A stretch of DNA of 64,000 nt from Theropithecus gelada (lineage: Eukaryota; Chordata; Mammalia; Primates; Cercopithecidae): the NCBI RefSeq assembly GCF_003255815.1, contig NC_037669.1, positions 123,872,298 through 123,936,297 of the forward strand. Direction: 5' to 3'. The position numbers and the translations under genes were made by a program. Numbering within the stretch: the first letter of the stretch is position 1; each line of letters starts with the position of its first letter. This document shows positions 12,606 through 23,805 of the stretch, piece after piece. The notes below the pieces were generated by a model. That model did no database searches. It was not told the origin of the DNA and worked only from the letters and a program-made list of their open reading frames with translations.

Positions 12606-14329
12606 AGGATCCTAGAATATTTCCACCTTGCAGATGGAGAAGCTGAAACATAGAGTGCTGAATGGACATATCAAATGTCTTTTTCTGATTATTACTCAAT
12701 CTATCTAGAACTTAAGTGTACCAAAACAAAAGTGGACATATATTTTTTCTGTGCAGTTTACATAAAGAGATGGTTGATGCCAATTTTCCTCTTCTTGAAA
12801 CCAGTTCCAGTTTCACTTCTCTGTATAAGTGAATTAAGATTCTTTTCTCCTCACTAAAATTCCCATGTTTATTTATCAATAAAATTAACATAGAAGACAA
12901 TTGAAGCATAATATTTTAAAAACTCAAACCTATCATCTTCCTTTAATCTGAGAGGCAGAGATTTGGGGAAATTAAGCAAATTAATCTTAGAGTAATGACA
13001 AACTATTTCATAGCAAACACAAGAATATTTTAACACCAGGAGATCTTCATTATGTCTTAATATAAGCTTTTTTTTTTTTTAATGTGAACTTTCCAATAAT
13101 AAAATAAGTGCAGTAAAATAGATGGGTTTAGACATTGATGGTGCAGCAATTAATTTTCTTTCGTGATTCATTTTTCTGGCAGGGAAAAAGCAGTAATATA
13201 AAGACATGAATGTTTTTCTCAGTGACTTCAAGAAAATCCTGCCATTTTGAGAAGAAAAATTCTGAAATGAGAAGAATCTATGGCTGATTGTTTCTCCCGT
13301 TTCTCATGTTTTCTACTATAGTTGGGACCCTTGTTATTCAATATATATTCCTTTCAGAACATTAAGGGTGGTCATTGATATTTCAAAGGTAAATGATTTA
13401 TTTGTTATAGTTAATAAGAAGTTATGCACCTGGGTCGTGTGGTGTCATAAGTAAAGATGGAAGGAAGAAAGGATTTTGGCGAGTGAGAACAGAGACATAC
13501 AGCCTTAAAGTAATGCTAAAGAAGGGCTTTCCAGGGAGGAACAGGGAAGGAAAACAGAAAATTTTCAAAATAAGACCAAGTCAGTCTCAGACAGAAACAC
13601 GTTGAGCCATATATATTTGGCAATTACAAATGAATGGCTTTCCAAAGGAGTAAGGAAGAAGCTTAACCTGAGCTTCAGAGATATTAGAATATACTTCCAA
13701 ATTGTAGCAAAACTTGGGTATGTAAGTGCATTTTGCTATGAAGAAAATCTAAAATTTTCAATAGATTCTTAAATGGACTTATGACTACAACAAAATAAGG
13801 CCCGATGACTTACAATAAGATTCAGTAACTTACAGGGGGTTGATGAAAAAATTCTCCCTGGTCCCGCATGTATTTTGAGTCAAGATTATGCTTCTGTGCA
13901 ACGAAATGCAGAAATCAACATGTCTTGCTCTTTTATAGAGATGGAGTTTACTTTATGTCTAATATCTTGGACTTTTTTATATTTAACTTAAAATAAACAA
14001 GATACGTTCTTAAGAAACTTTGTATAAAAGTTTTTTTCTGTGAGAATTGTGCAAGTGTGATTTTAGAAATATGGAGAGGATTAATGTACCCATAAATTTG
14101 CTGAAGTCAAGAGGCAGAGCTTTTATTTATATAGTACTGATGAAGAAAAATTAAAATAGGAAAGAAAATATAGTTTGGAGTAGATGTAGACTTTTCCGCC
14201 TAATTAAAATTAATTAGCTCAGTTTGCTTGAATCATAATAACAAAATATATAGCTTTTTCTCATTTTTAATAGCTCTTCTTCCACCGAATCTATTCTGGT
14301 ATTTTGTATTTAATTTTGGCCTAGCTCAA
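12606..14329. other. Unique AT-rich DNA
   Basis: No gene was recognised. A poly-T run lies at 13069-13080. Open frames are at most 66 codons. Confidence 0.5.
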
Positions 14330-14640
14330 CCCAGTGCAGTCCATTTATTAATTAATTTATTCAATGAAATTTCTTCAATGCCAACTACAAACTTAGCATT
14401 GTTTTAAACTCTAGTGTGTTGAGAGAGCAATATTCCAGTAAATAACATTCATTGCTTCTAACCTGAAGCAGCTTACAGTTTCTGAAGAAATATGTTAAGT
14501 AACAATATGTGGCAGAAAGTGTATGATTGTCATGTCGGTTCTACAGAAAGCAAATATAATGGGATTTCATGCAGTGTTGGAACTCTAAAGTTCCCATGAA
14601 TTAGGAGGAATGATGCTAGTGTTTGGAGAATGAATAGCAT
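14330..14640 (-). repeat. Probable L2-class LINE fragment, antisense
   Basis: TTTATTCAATGAAATTTCTT, AACTTAGCATTGTTTTAAAC and CTAACCTGAAGCAGCTTACA follow the order of the reverse-complemented old L2 3' end (TTATTCATTCAACAAATAT, AGGCACTG, GAGCTTACA). Highly diverged, so the assignment is tentative. Confidence 0.45.
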
Positions 14641-15251
14641 TTTATCACTGTAAAATGTGTTCTTTATTTCTCTATTGTTTATTGATTGTGTTCCCTTCAT
14701 ATATTACTACTTTCAAATTTCTATTTCTGAATCTGCAAAAAAGAAACCAAACTCTTTCCTCTTTTTGAGGTTCTTAGTGATGATCAGGGAGGTGACTGCA
14801 TAATAGATCCTTAATGGAAATGGTACTGAGAAGGCAACCATTTTCACCAGAATGAACTACAATGAACCACACTAGGCTTTTGTATTTTAATTTCCTCATC
14901 TACAAAGTGAAGGTGTGATTTATAATTAGATACACACACGCACACACATTTATGTCTAGTTTAGCTTTGTAATAGAATGCATATTACTAAAACATCAGTT
15001 TAGCCATACTCCATGGATGCATTTGTCTTCTTGTTTATTCATAAGTGACTAAGCCAGACATATCTGCTCTCACTGATCTTAGCTTTTAAATAGAAAAGAC
15101 ATGAGAAAAGGTCTTTCTGCTGTGGTGGAAGAAAATAGAATACTATGTTACAGAATTGAGGGGGGGAATTGAGTTGGGAAAGTGGTATAATTGCTTTTCA
15201 AAAAGAGAAAATCTTTTTTGTATACTGGTAAAACTATGTGAATCTAAAATA
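14641..15251. other. Unique AT-rich DNA
   Basis: No gene or repeat was recognised apart from a short CA-rich run near 14931-14948. Confidence 0.5.
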
Positions 15252-15270
15252 TATTTAATCTTGTAAAGAT

Positions 15271-16226
15271 AACCTACAGAATGAGAAGACAAGTCTTGCA
15301 AACTATGCATCTGACAAAGGTGTAATATCCAGCGTTTACAAGGAACTGAAACAAATTTAAAAGGAAAAAAAAAACACAATAAAATGTGGGAAAATGGCAT
15401 AAAAAGACACTTTTCTAAAGAAGATATACATCTGGCCAACAATCATATGAGAAAAAGCTCAACATCACAGATCATTAGAGCAATACATGCAAATCAAAAT
15501 CAAAATGAGACACCATCACACAATAGTTAGAATGGATGATATTAAAAAGTCAAAAAATAATAGATGCTGGTGAAGTTATGGAGAAAGAGGAACACTTTCA
15601 ACCGATTGGTAGGAGTGTAAATTAGTTCAACCAATGTGGAAGATAATGTGGTGATTCCACAAAGACCTAAAGACAGAAATATCATTTGACCCAGCAATCA
15701 CATTACTGGGTATATACCCAAAAGAACATAAATTATTCTTTTATCAAGATACATGCATGCATTGTAAATTGAAGCACCATTCACAATAGCAAAGACATGA
15801 AGTCAACCTACATGCTTATCAATGATAGACTGAATAAAGAAATTGTGGTATATATATACCATGGAATACTCTATAGCCATTGCAAAGAACGAGATCATGT
15901 CCTTTGCAGGAACTTGAGTAGAGCTGGAGGCCATTATTCTTAGCGAACTAACACAGAAATAGAACACCAAATACCACATGTTCTCACTTATAAATGGGAG
16001 CTAAATGATAATAACACATAGATACATAGAGGGGAACAACACACACTGGGTCCTATCAGAAGTTGGAGGGTGAGAGGAGGGAGAGGATCAAGAAAAATAA
16101 CTAATGGATACTAGGCTTAATATCTGGGTGATGAAACATGTACAACAAGCCCCCATGATATGAGTTTACCTATATAACAAACCTGCACATGGACCCCAGA
16201 CTTAAAAAAATAAAGTAAAAAAAATC
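15271..16226 (+). mobile_element. L1 LINE, 5'-truncated, sense (old primate L1)
   Basis: The sequence matches the last part of L1 ORF2 plus the 3' UTR: AACCTACAGAATGAGAAGAC, TATACCCAAAAGAACATAAA, CCATGGAATACTCTATAGCC and GACCCCAGACTTAAAAAAAT, ending in an A-rich tail. The ORF2 remnant has many stops and frameshifts. An imperfect target-site duplication is visible: TATTTAATCTTGTAAAGAT at 15252-15270 against a related 21-base stretch at 16227-16247. Divergence suggests an L1PB/L1MA-age copy. Confidence 0.9.
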
Positions 16227-16247
16227 TATTTACTCTTTTGAAAAGAT

Positions 16248-17394
16248 AGTTAAGTTGATTATTTTTAAGTTTGAGATGATTTTGCAATCCAAGCTTTTTG
16301 TAGGCTCAGAATACAGTTGTCATGTGGCAGGCATGTTTGCTTAATAATTCAACTACGTTGTTGTTGTTTCATTGCAGTTGGCCTCACAGTGAATATCACA
16401 AATTACATCAGGCATAATAGAGCAGATATCTTCAAAGCAATTTAGGAGCTGACTATTTCCCCTTTTTCACTATATCAAAAGATTTTCTGTTGTTGAACTT
16501 GACAGAAACAGACAAGGCTCTGCTTTTCAGGCAAATATTGAGATCTTTGTGGCATTTACATTTGCACAGAAAAATAAAGACAAAATGTCTGCTGGATTAC
16601 CCAACATTTGATGGACAATAGTATATCTAGGGGATTAAGAAGTAAGTGCCATTTGTATTTTAAAAAATTGACCACACATTAGGTACTGAATTTGTGCACG
16701 ACTATCTTGGCTCAACAAAATTTATGAGAAACAGTGATCCAAGTAACTTGATTTTTTCTATTTCTTGAAAGCAACAGAGCAATTAGTGGTTATACATGAT
16801 TATTTTATCTCTGGTCATCTCATAAGACATTAAATACTAGCCAGGTTAGAGTCATTTATCAGAAATATGAGTATATCTTGGAAAAATTGAACGAGCTATC
16901 ATTCCTAGTATTTTACAGCACATTAACACATTTAGCGTTTGTATTAAATACTTTTTTTTCAATATGACAGAATAAAATACTGTAATTACTAATAGCTTCC
17001 AGGAAATACATGAAAAAGTATTGGATACAATGGTATGATATTAGTTTGAAAGATTACCTGCCTGTATTGGATTGATGTCAGTGATATGTATGTGTTCTCA
17101 TAGATACCAATGCATGGGATTTAAACTGTTTACAAAGACAACTGAAAAGATGCCTTTAGGATATTTTTAGTCAGATATAACAATAGATCATATATTTCAA
17201 ATATGAATCTCTATTGAATGGTCAAATATGGCCATGGAAACGAGTTTAATTTGATCACTTCTGTGAGGCAGTTTTTTATTTTAGAGGTGAGGAGAATTAA
17301 ATATCTTTGTCTGAACATGTTTTCAGGACAAATAGGGGTTTTCATTGCTCTATGAATTCTCTCTAGATTAGGACATCACACCAAATTCTGCCAT
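16248..17394. other. Unique AT-rich DNA
   Basis: No gene or repeat was recognised. Confidence 0.5.
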
Positions 17395-17525
17395 ATAGCA
17401 GAGTGCCTCTGATTTGTCACTTAAGCCCTCTGGGATTCAGGCTTTTTCTCTACATTAAAATGAGAAGGCTAAAACAGCATGATCTCCAAGGTTCTGTGCT
17501 GTCCAAAATGCTATAAAATCTACAT
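17395..17525 (+). repeat. MIR SINE fragment
   Basis: GATTTGTCACTTAAGCCCTC, TGGGATTCAGGCTTTTTCTC, AAAATGAGAAGGC and TGATCTCCAAGGTTCTGTGC follow the MIR core and 3' part in order. An ancient tRNA-derived SINE. Confidence 0.7.
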
Positions 17526-18417
17526 ATAGCAACTGAAAATATTTGCTAAATATGTTTGTGTGTTTTTTGGCAGAATAGTGATTTTTAGAAAAGTTTCCAG
17601 GGAAAAATTCTTAGCCTATATTTTAAAAATGCATGTATATTCCACAAAAATTAAAAATTAAAATGCATATCTCTCCTATATAATTTCGCTGAAAGAAGCA
17701 CAAAAATAAACATTAAGAGAAATTGTAGTCTTTTAATAAAAGGAAGAGGTTTCCTAAATAGAAAGCATTTTCCATGGATCTTCACATAATTATGATGTCT
17801 ATTTTCAGTTATTCCTAAAATAATTGTTTGTATGATTTTGACTTATTAAAAAGTTCAGTTTTAATTTTTGGTGATACACAGCATTGTGGCTGTTTAAACT
17901 AAAAGTGTTCCTGACAAATCATCTGCATTTGCAATAGTTCTAACAGAAATTGATGTACTAATTTTTCCAATAGGCAACTGAATATCAAAGCAGTTAGAGG
18001 GCTGTCCATGGTCACTTAATAAATTGATTAGAGGAAATGTGGAATTTTGGCTGCCTGATGTGATATTCTTTCCGTTACTCAGAATGTCTCTTAGAATGAA
18101 TAATTTATTCCCATTGATGGGCAAGAGTAGTTGGTATAAAAGTTGAGAATAGAGACTGAAGGGTCCAATAACATTCTTAATTCAAATATTTAAGGTACAT
18201 ATATTGGAGAGGAGCATAATATTTTTATCGAGTAGTAGCTCTGATTGAGGAAGGAAGTACTCACAATGATTGAAGAAGAGTGCAGCTACAAATAGGAAAT
18301 TATTTTTGGCAACTGAATATATAGTCTCAGAACATATGGTCATATAAAGAAACAGGCAATAGCCCAGATAAACAAATCAACCCTAGAGAATATAGATGCA
18401 GATTTACATAGATATAA
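17526..18417. other. Unique AT-rich DNA
   Basis: No gene or repeat was recognised with confidence. The run 17975-18075 weakly recalls a MIR core but was not scored. Confidence 0.45.
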
Positions 18418-18838
18418 CTAAGAAAGTCTTTTTAAAATTGAGGCATAATTGACATACATTATAGTGTTCATGTTTAAATTATGCAATTTAATGTTTTGAC
18501 ATATGTATACATCCATGAAACCATCACCACAATAGAGAGTAAACATATTGATCACCACTAAAGTTTTCATTATGCTCCTTATAATCCCTTCTTTCTCCTC
18601 CCTCCCCAACTAGGCAATTGCATATCTGTTTTCTATTATTATAAATGTTTGCATCTTCTAGAATATCATATAAATGGCATACTAGAGTATGCATTCTTCT
18701 TGTTTGCATTTTTTTCGACTTAGCAACTCTATCTTGTAGTATGTAATTAGTATTTTGTTACTTTTTATCATTGAGCTATATTCCATGATGTGAATATACT
18801 AGAGTTTGCTTATCCTTTTACCTGTTTTGGACTTTTTT
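18418..18838 (-). repeat. L1M LINE 3' fragment, antisense
   Basis: TTGAGGCATAATTGACATAC, TTTTGACATATGTATACATC, GAAACCATCACCACAATAGA and TATATTCCATGATGTGAATA follow the reverse complement of an old L1M 3' region. It ends at a poly-T run of about 25 bases (18832-18856). Confidence 0.75.
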
Positions 18839-18884
18839 TTTTTTTTTTTTTTTTTGCAGTTTGTAGAGCTGCTATCAACAGCAG

Positions 18885-19105
18885 CTGTTGTCTGTTGTCA
18901 CATGACATTCCTCCAATATGTCTTCTCTTCTGCTTGTAAAGATACCAATCATATAGGATTAAGGGTATACTCTATTTTAATATGATCTCATCTTATCTTA
19001 AATAATTAAATCTTCAATAATCAATTTTCAAATAAGGTCATAATCTGAGGTTCCAGAAAGGACATGGAACTTTTAAAGAATCTATTCTATCCAGCACAAG
19101 AACTT
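18885..19105 (-). repeat. MLT1-type LTR fragment, antisense
   Basis: TAAAGATACCAATCATATAG, TATGATCTCATCTTATCTTA and AATAAGGTCATAATCTGAGG follow the order of an antisense MLT1 LTR. Only the middle and one end are present. Confidence 0.65.
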
Positions 19106-19257
19106 TGTAATAGTATACTTCCATTTCTCCCCTATAGATCTTGTGATATTTTTCTCATACATTTACTTTCAAATGTTATAGTCCAATCCCATTATACTGT
19201 TATTTTACTTGGACAATTTTATTAAACATAATATTTTAAATTGATATCTAAGTGATA

Positions 19258-20054
19258 TATTAGCTTCCTAGGACTGTCATAATAAACTACCACAAACTAT
19301 TGCTTAAAACAATCAGAATTGGCCGGGTGCAGTGGCTCACGCCTGTAATCCTAGCACTTTGGGAGGCCGAGGTGAGTGGCCTCAAGTGAGGAGTACGAGA
19401 CCAGACTGGTCAATATGGTGAAATTCCATCTCTACTAAAAATACAAAAATTAGTGGGGCGTGGTAGCGGGCTCCCATAACCCCAGCTACTCAGGAGGCTG
19501 AGGCAAGAGAATCACTTGAAACCAGGAGACGGAGGTTGCGTTGAGCTGAGATCACACCATTGTACTCCAGCCTGGGCAACAGGAGTGAAACTTCATCTGA
19601 AAAAACAAATGAATAAAAACAAAAACAAAAAAACAACAGAATTTATGCTGTCACAATTTTGGATGCCAGATGTTCATAATGAATTGTGAACAAGTTTGAT
19701 TCCTCTGTAGGTTCTGAGGGAGAATCTACTTCCTGACTCCCTCCTAGCTTCTCCTGACTGCTGAACATTCCTTGCCATTTGTTGGCTTATTGCACCATAA
19801 CTCTAGTCTCTGCCTCCATCTTCATATGGCCTTCTACCTTGGGCATATGAATGTCTCAAATCTTTCTTTCCTTTGTCATATAAAAACACCAGTCTTTGGA
19901 TGCAGGGCACACGCTCAATTGAGAATGCTCTCATCATGAGATCCTTAACTTAGTTACATCTGCAAAGGGCTTATTTCCAAATAACATCATGTTCACAAAT
20001 ATCAGAGTTGGGACTTGGATATATCTTTTGGGGAGTCATTACCAACTCACTACA
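19258..20054 (-). repeat. MLT1-type LTR, antisense, split by an Alu
   Basis: The left part (TAGCTTCCTAGGACTGTCAT, TAAACTACCACAAACTATTG) and the right part from 19641 (CACAATTTTGGATGCCAGAT to TCATTACCAACTCACTACA) form one antisense MLT1-type LTR interrupted by the Alu at 19321-19630. The Alu is therefore the later insertion. Confidence 0.8.
19321..19630 (+). mobile_element. Alu SINE, sense, inserted in an MLT1 LTR
   Basis: A full dimeric Alu starts GGCCGGGTGCAGTGGCTCAC and ends in an A-rich tail with C and T interruptions. The duplicated target is AAACAATCAGAATT (19307-19320) and AAACAACAGAATT (19631-19643). Confidence 0.96.
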
Positions 20055-20395
20055 ATTCGTATATCATAAAGGCTGCACTTTTAAAATGTACAATTCGATG
20101 GATTTTAGTATAGTCACAAAATGATATAACTATAAATGTTATCTATTCAGAATATTTTCTTCACTCCCTCAAAAAATTCCTTTGTCAATTTTGCCCTCTT
20201 TTCTGAAAGTTATTTTTACTCTTATATAACTCTAGCTTGAAAATTTTGTCTTTTGGTATTTTAAAGATATTGTTCCAGTATCTTTTTGCTTACATTGTTT
20301 CTAAGAAATAATACGCTACCATCCTTATCTTTGTTTTGCTGAATATGCATGTGTTTTAAAATAATTTTTTAAATTGTAAATTAATAAATTATAGT

Positions 20396-20445
<50 letters not shown>

Positions 20446-21839
20446 AACACACACAAAGTAATGCTTTGATTTATAAATACAATGTTAAATAGTGAAATCA
20501 AACTAATTAACCTACTCATCACTCAAATATTTGCTATGTTTTTGTGGTGAGAAAATTTGAAATGTTATCAATTTTGAAATGAAATGTGTGATATAGTATT
20601 GTTTGCTATATTCACCATGTTGTGCAATATACCTCAAAGAAAAAATAAAGCCTTATGCCTCCTGTCTAATGATCCCTTTTTACTGTCATCTCCCCATTTC
20701 CTCCCACCCCTAGCCTGTGTTAACCACAATTCTATTCTGCTTCTTTGAGTTCAAGTATTTTAAATTTTACCTATTTATCTGTTCTCGCGTGTCGTATTTG
20801 TGTTTCTGTGCCTGACTTAATTCACTTAACATAATGTTCTCCAATTTCATCTATGTTTTTGCCAATTACAAAATTTGTTTAAAGCTGAATAGTGTTCTGT
20901 TGTGTATACATATCACATTTTCTTTATTCATTCATCTGTTGATATATACTTAGGTTGATTCCACATCTTAGCTATTGTGAACAGAACTATAATCATCGTA
21001 GGAGTGCTGACATCTCTTTGACATTACTGATTTCAAATCTTTTGGCTAAATATTCAGCAGCAAGATTGCTAAATTACATGTCTTGTTTTTATGACTACTT
21101 TTTAGATATTCTCTTTATCATTGGTTTTGAATAATTTGAGTCTGATGTGCCTTGCAGTTTTCTTCATATTTCTTGTGCTAAGGGATCATTGCGCTTCTTG
21201 CATCTGTGAGTTTGTAGGTTTAGTCAAAGTTGGAAAAATGTCGGTCTTTATTTCAATTCTTGCCCTTTTTGGGTACTCCAATTACACATATTTTATGAGT
21301 CTTGAAGTTGTCTTCCACAGGCCATTGATGCTCTTTATTTTTATCATTCATTTTGTATAGTTTCTATTGCTATGTCTTCAAGTTCCTTAATACCTTCTTA
21401 TCCCATGTCTAATATATCTTGATACTATCCCATCCACTATATTTTCAACTCAGATATTGTCATTCTCATCTATTTAAGCACAATTTGAGTCTTTTCTATA
21501 TATTTTATATCTCCACTGAACTTTTGAAACATGTTTTTATAGTAATAATTGTTATCATTAGTGTCCTTGTGTGCTAATTCTCACCTGTGGATCAGTTCTG
21601 AATGGTTTCAATTGATTATATTTAGTTCTCCTCATTATGGGTTTCATTACTACTTCTTGGCATGCCTGGCAATCTTTAATTGGATGCCAAACTTTTAAAA
21701 TTTTACCTTGTTGGTTCCTGGGAATTGTATTATTATATTCCTAAATCTGTTTTTGAGATTTGTTCTTGAATTATGTTAAGTTACTTAGAAACAGTTTGAT
21801 TATTTTGAATCTTAATTTTAATACTTATTAGGCATGACC
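20055..21839 (-). repeat. Nested ancient L1M LINEs, antisense
   Basis: Two antisense L1 layers can be read. The outer layer (20055 to about 20340, resuming at about 21079) has old L1M 3' UTR phrases such as TTGGGTACTCCAATTACACA and CTTGGCATGCCTGGCAATCT. The inner layer (about 20340-21078) reads as a younger L1MA-like 3' end, with CATCTCCCCATTTCCTCCCA and TGTGCCTGACTTAATTCACT. Neither keeps a useful ORF. The same outer element resumes after the inserted L1 and Alu at 23333-23468 and 23806 to about 24240. Confidence 0.65.
20395..20457. repeat. Compound (GT)n(AT)n(AC)n microsatellite
   Basis: GT units run into about nine AT units and then AC units, so the whole tract is nearly self-complementary and could fold into a hairpin. 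It lies at or near the 3' end of the inner antisense L1MA-like element. Confidence 0.95.
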
Positions 21840-21850
21840 AAAATTGCATT
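21840..21850 (+). repeat. Target-site duplication, left copy (L1 at 21851)
   Basis: AAAATTGCATT occurs here and again at 23322-23332, exactly bracketing the L1. It is the expected product of target-primed reverse transcription. Confidence 0.93.
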
Positions 21851-23106
21851 GTGAAGACAATCCTAAGCCAAAAGAACAAAGCTGGAGGCATCACGCTACC
21901 TGACTTCAAACTGTACTACAAGACTACAGTAATCAAAACAGCATGGTACTGGTATCAAAACAGAGATACAGACCAATGGAACAGAACAGAGCCCTTAGAA
22001 ATAGTATCACACATGTACAACCATCTGATCTTTGACAAATTTGACAAAAACAAATAGGGAAAGGATTCCCTTTTTAATAAATGGTGCTGGGAAAACTGGC
22101 TAGTCATATGCAGAAAGCTGAAACTGGATACCTTCCTTACACCTTGTATGAAAATTAATTCAAGATGGATTAGAAACTTAAATGTTAGACCTAATACCAT
22201 AAAAACCCTAGAAGAAAACCTAGGCAATACCATTCAGGACATACACACGGGCAAAGACTTCATGTCTAAAACACTAAAAGCAAAGGCAAGAAAAGCCAAA
22301 ATTGACAAATGGAATCTAATTAAACTAAATAGCTTCTGCACAGCAAAAGAAACTACCCTCAGAGTGAACAGGCAACCTACAGAATGGGAGAAAATTTTTG
22401 CAATCTACTCATCTGACAAAGGGCTAATATCCAGAACCTATAAAGAACTCACACAAATTTGCAAGAAAAAAAAAAAACAACCTCATCAAAAATGGGCAAA
22501 GGATATGAATAGACACTTCTCAAAAGAAGACATGCTTACAGCCAACAGACACATGAAAAAGTGCTCATCATCACTTGCCTTCAGAGAAATGCAAATCAAA
22601 ACCATGATGAGATACCATCTCACATCAGTTAGAATGGTGATCATTAAAAACTCAGGAAATAACAGGTGCTGGAGAGGATGTGGAGAACTAGAAACACTTT
22701 TACATTGTTGGTGGGACTGTAAACTAGTTCAACCATTGTGGAAAACAGTGTGGCAATTTCTCAAGGGTCTTGAACTAGAAATACCATTTGACCCAGCCAT
22801 CCCATTACTGGGGATATACCCAAAGGATTATAAGTCGTGCTACTATAAAGACACATGCACACGTATGTTTATTGAGGCACTATTCACAATAGCAAAGACT
22901 TGGAATCAACCCAAATGTCCATCAGTGACAGACGGATTAAGAAAATGTGGCATATATACACCATGGAATACTATGCAGCCATAAAAAAGGATGAATTCGT
23001 GTGCTTTGTAGGGACATGGATGCAGCTGGAAACCATCATTCTCAGCAAACTATCACAAGAACAGAAAACCGAATACCGCATGTTCTCACTCATAGGTGGG
23101 AACTGA
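21851..23106 (+). pseudogene. L1 ORF2 C-terminal remnant
   Basis: In the intact element this region encodes the C-terminal part of the endonuclease/reverse transcriptase. A 278-codon open stretch (22148-22984) keeps the cysteine-rich motif (CWRGCGELETLLHCWWDC) near 22667-22720. A one-base loss near 22930 (GACGGATT where family members read GACTGGATT) shifts the frame, and the true end continues in another frame to the stop at 23106. A TAG near 22056 breaks it upstream. The endonuclease and RT catalytic domains are absent because of the 5' truncation. Confidence 0.9.
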
Positions 23107-23321
23107 GCAATGAGAACGTTTGGACACAGGAAGGGGAACATCACACACTGGTTCCTATTGTGGGGCGGGGGAGGGGGGAGGGATAACATTAGGAGATATA
23201 CCTAGTGTAAATGACGATTTAATGGGTGCAGCACACCAACATGGCACATGTATACATATGTAACAAACCTGCACATTGTGCACATGTACCCTAGAACTTA
23301 AAGTATAATAAAAACATTTTA
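21851..23321 (+). mobile_element. L1 LINE (L1PA-like), 5'-truncated, sense
   Basis: The element covers the C-terminal third of L1 ORF2, the 3' UTR (AACATGGCACATGTATACAT, ACCCTAGAACTTAAAGTATA) and an A-rich tail. It is bracketed by the 11-base duplication AAAATTGCATT. It inserted into an antisense L1M, and the host sequence reads through once it is removed. A G-rich run (GGGGCGGGGGAGGGGGGAGG, 23161-23180) is the typical L1 3' UTR polypurine tract. Confidence 0.96.
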
Positions 23322-23332
23322 AAAATTGCATT
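23322..23332 (+). repeat. Target-site duplication, right copy
   Basis: The second copy of AAAATTGCATT follows the L1 A-rich tail directly. Confidence 0.93.
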
Positions 23333-23482
23333 AACTTTAGGGATAACTATTCCCACTACTGAGGCAAGACTCTTGAACTCCGTGGCAATATCCCATGAAT
23401 CATGAGAGTTTCCATTCTGACTGGTGCAAACAGGCACTATTCCCAGGGGCTTCTTGAACACCTTTGTTAACCCCAATCTTCA

Positions 23483-23791
23483 TCTTCTTTTTTTTTTTTT
23501 TTTTTGACAGAGTCTCATTTTGTTGCCCAGGGTGTTGTCAGTGGTAGACAGGATCTCCACTCACCACAACCTCTTCCTCCCAGGTTCATGCAATTCTCCT
23601 GCCTCGGCCTCCTGAGGAGCTGGGATTACAGGTGTGCACCACCATTCCGGGCTAATTTTTTTGTACTTTTAGTAGAGTCGGGATTTTGCCATGTTTTCCA
23701 GGTTGGTCTCGAACTCCTGACCTCAAGTGATCTGCCCACCTTGGCCTCCCAATGTTCTGGGATTACAGGTGTGAGCCACTATGCCCGACCC
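23483..23791 (-). mobile_element. Alu SINE, antisense
   Basis: An antisense dimeric Alu with its poly-T at 23488-23505. It is bracketed by a perfect 14-base duplication AACCCCAATCTTCA (23469-23482 and 23792-23805). It lies in the same ancient L1M that hosts the L1 at 21851. Confidence 0.97.
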
Positions 23792-23805
23792 AACCCCAAT
23801 CTTCA

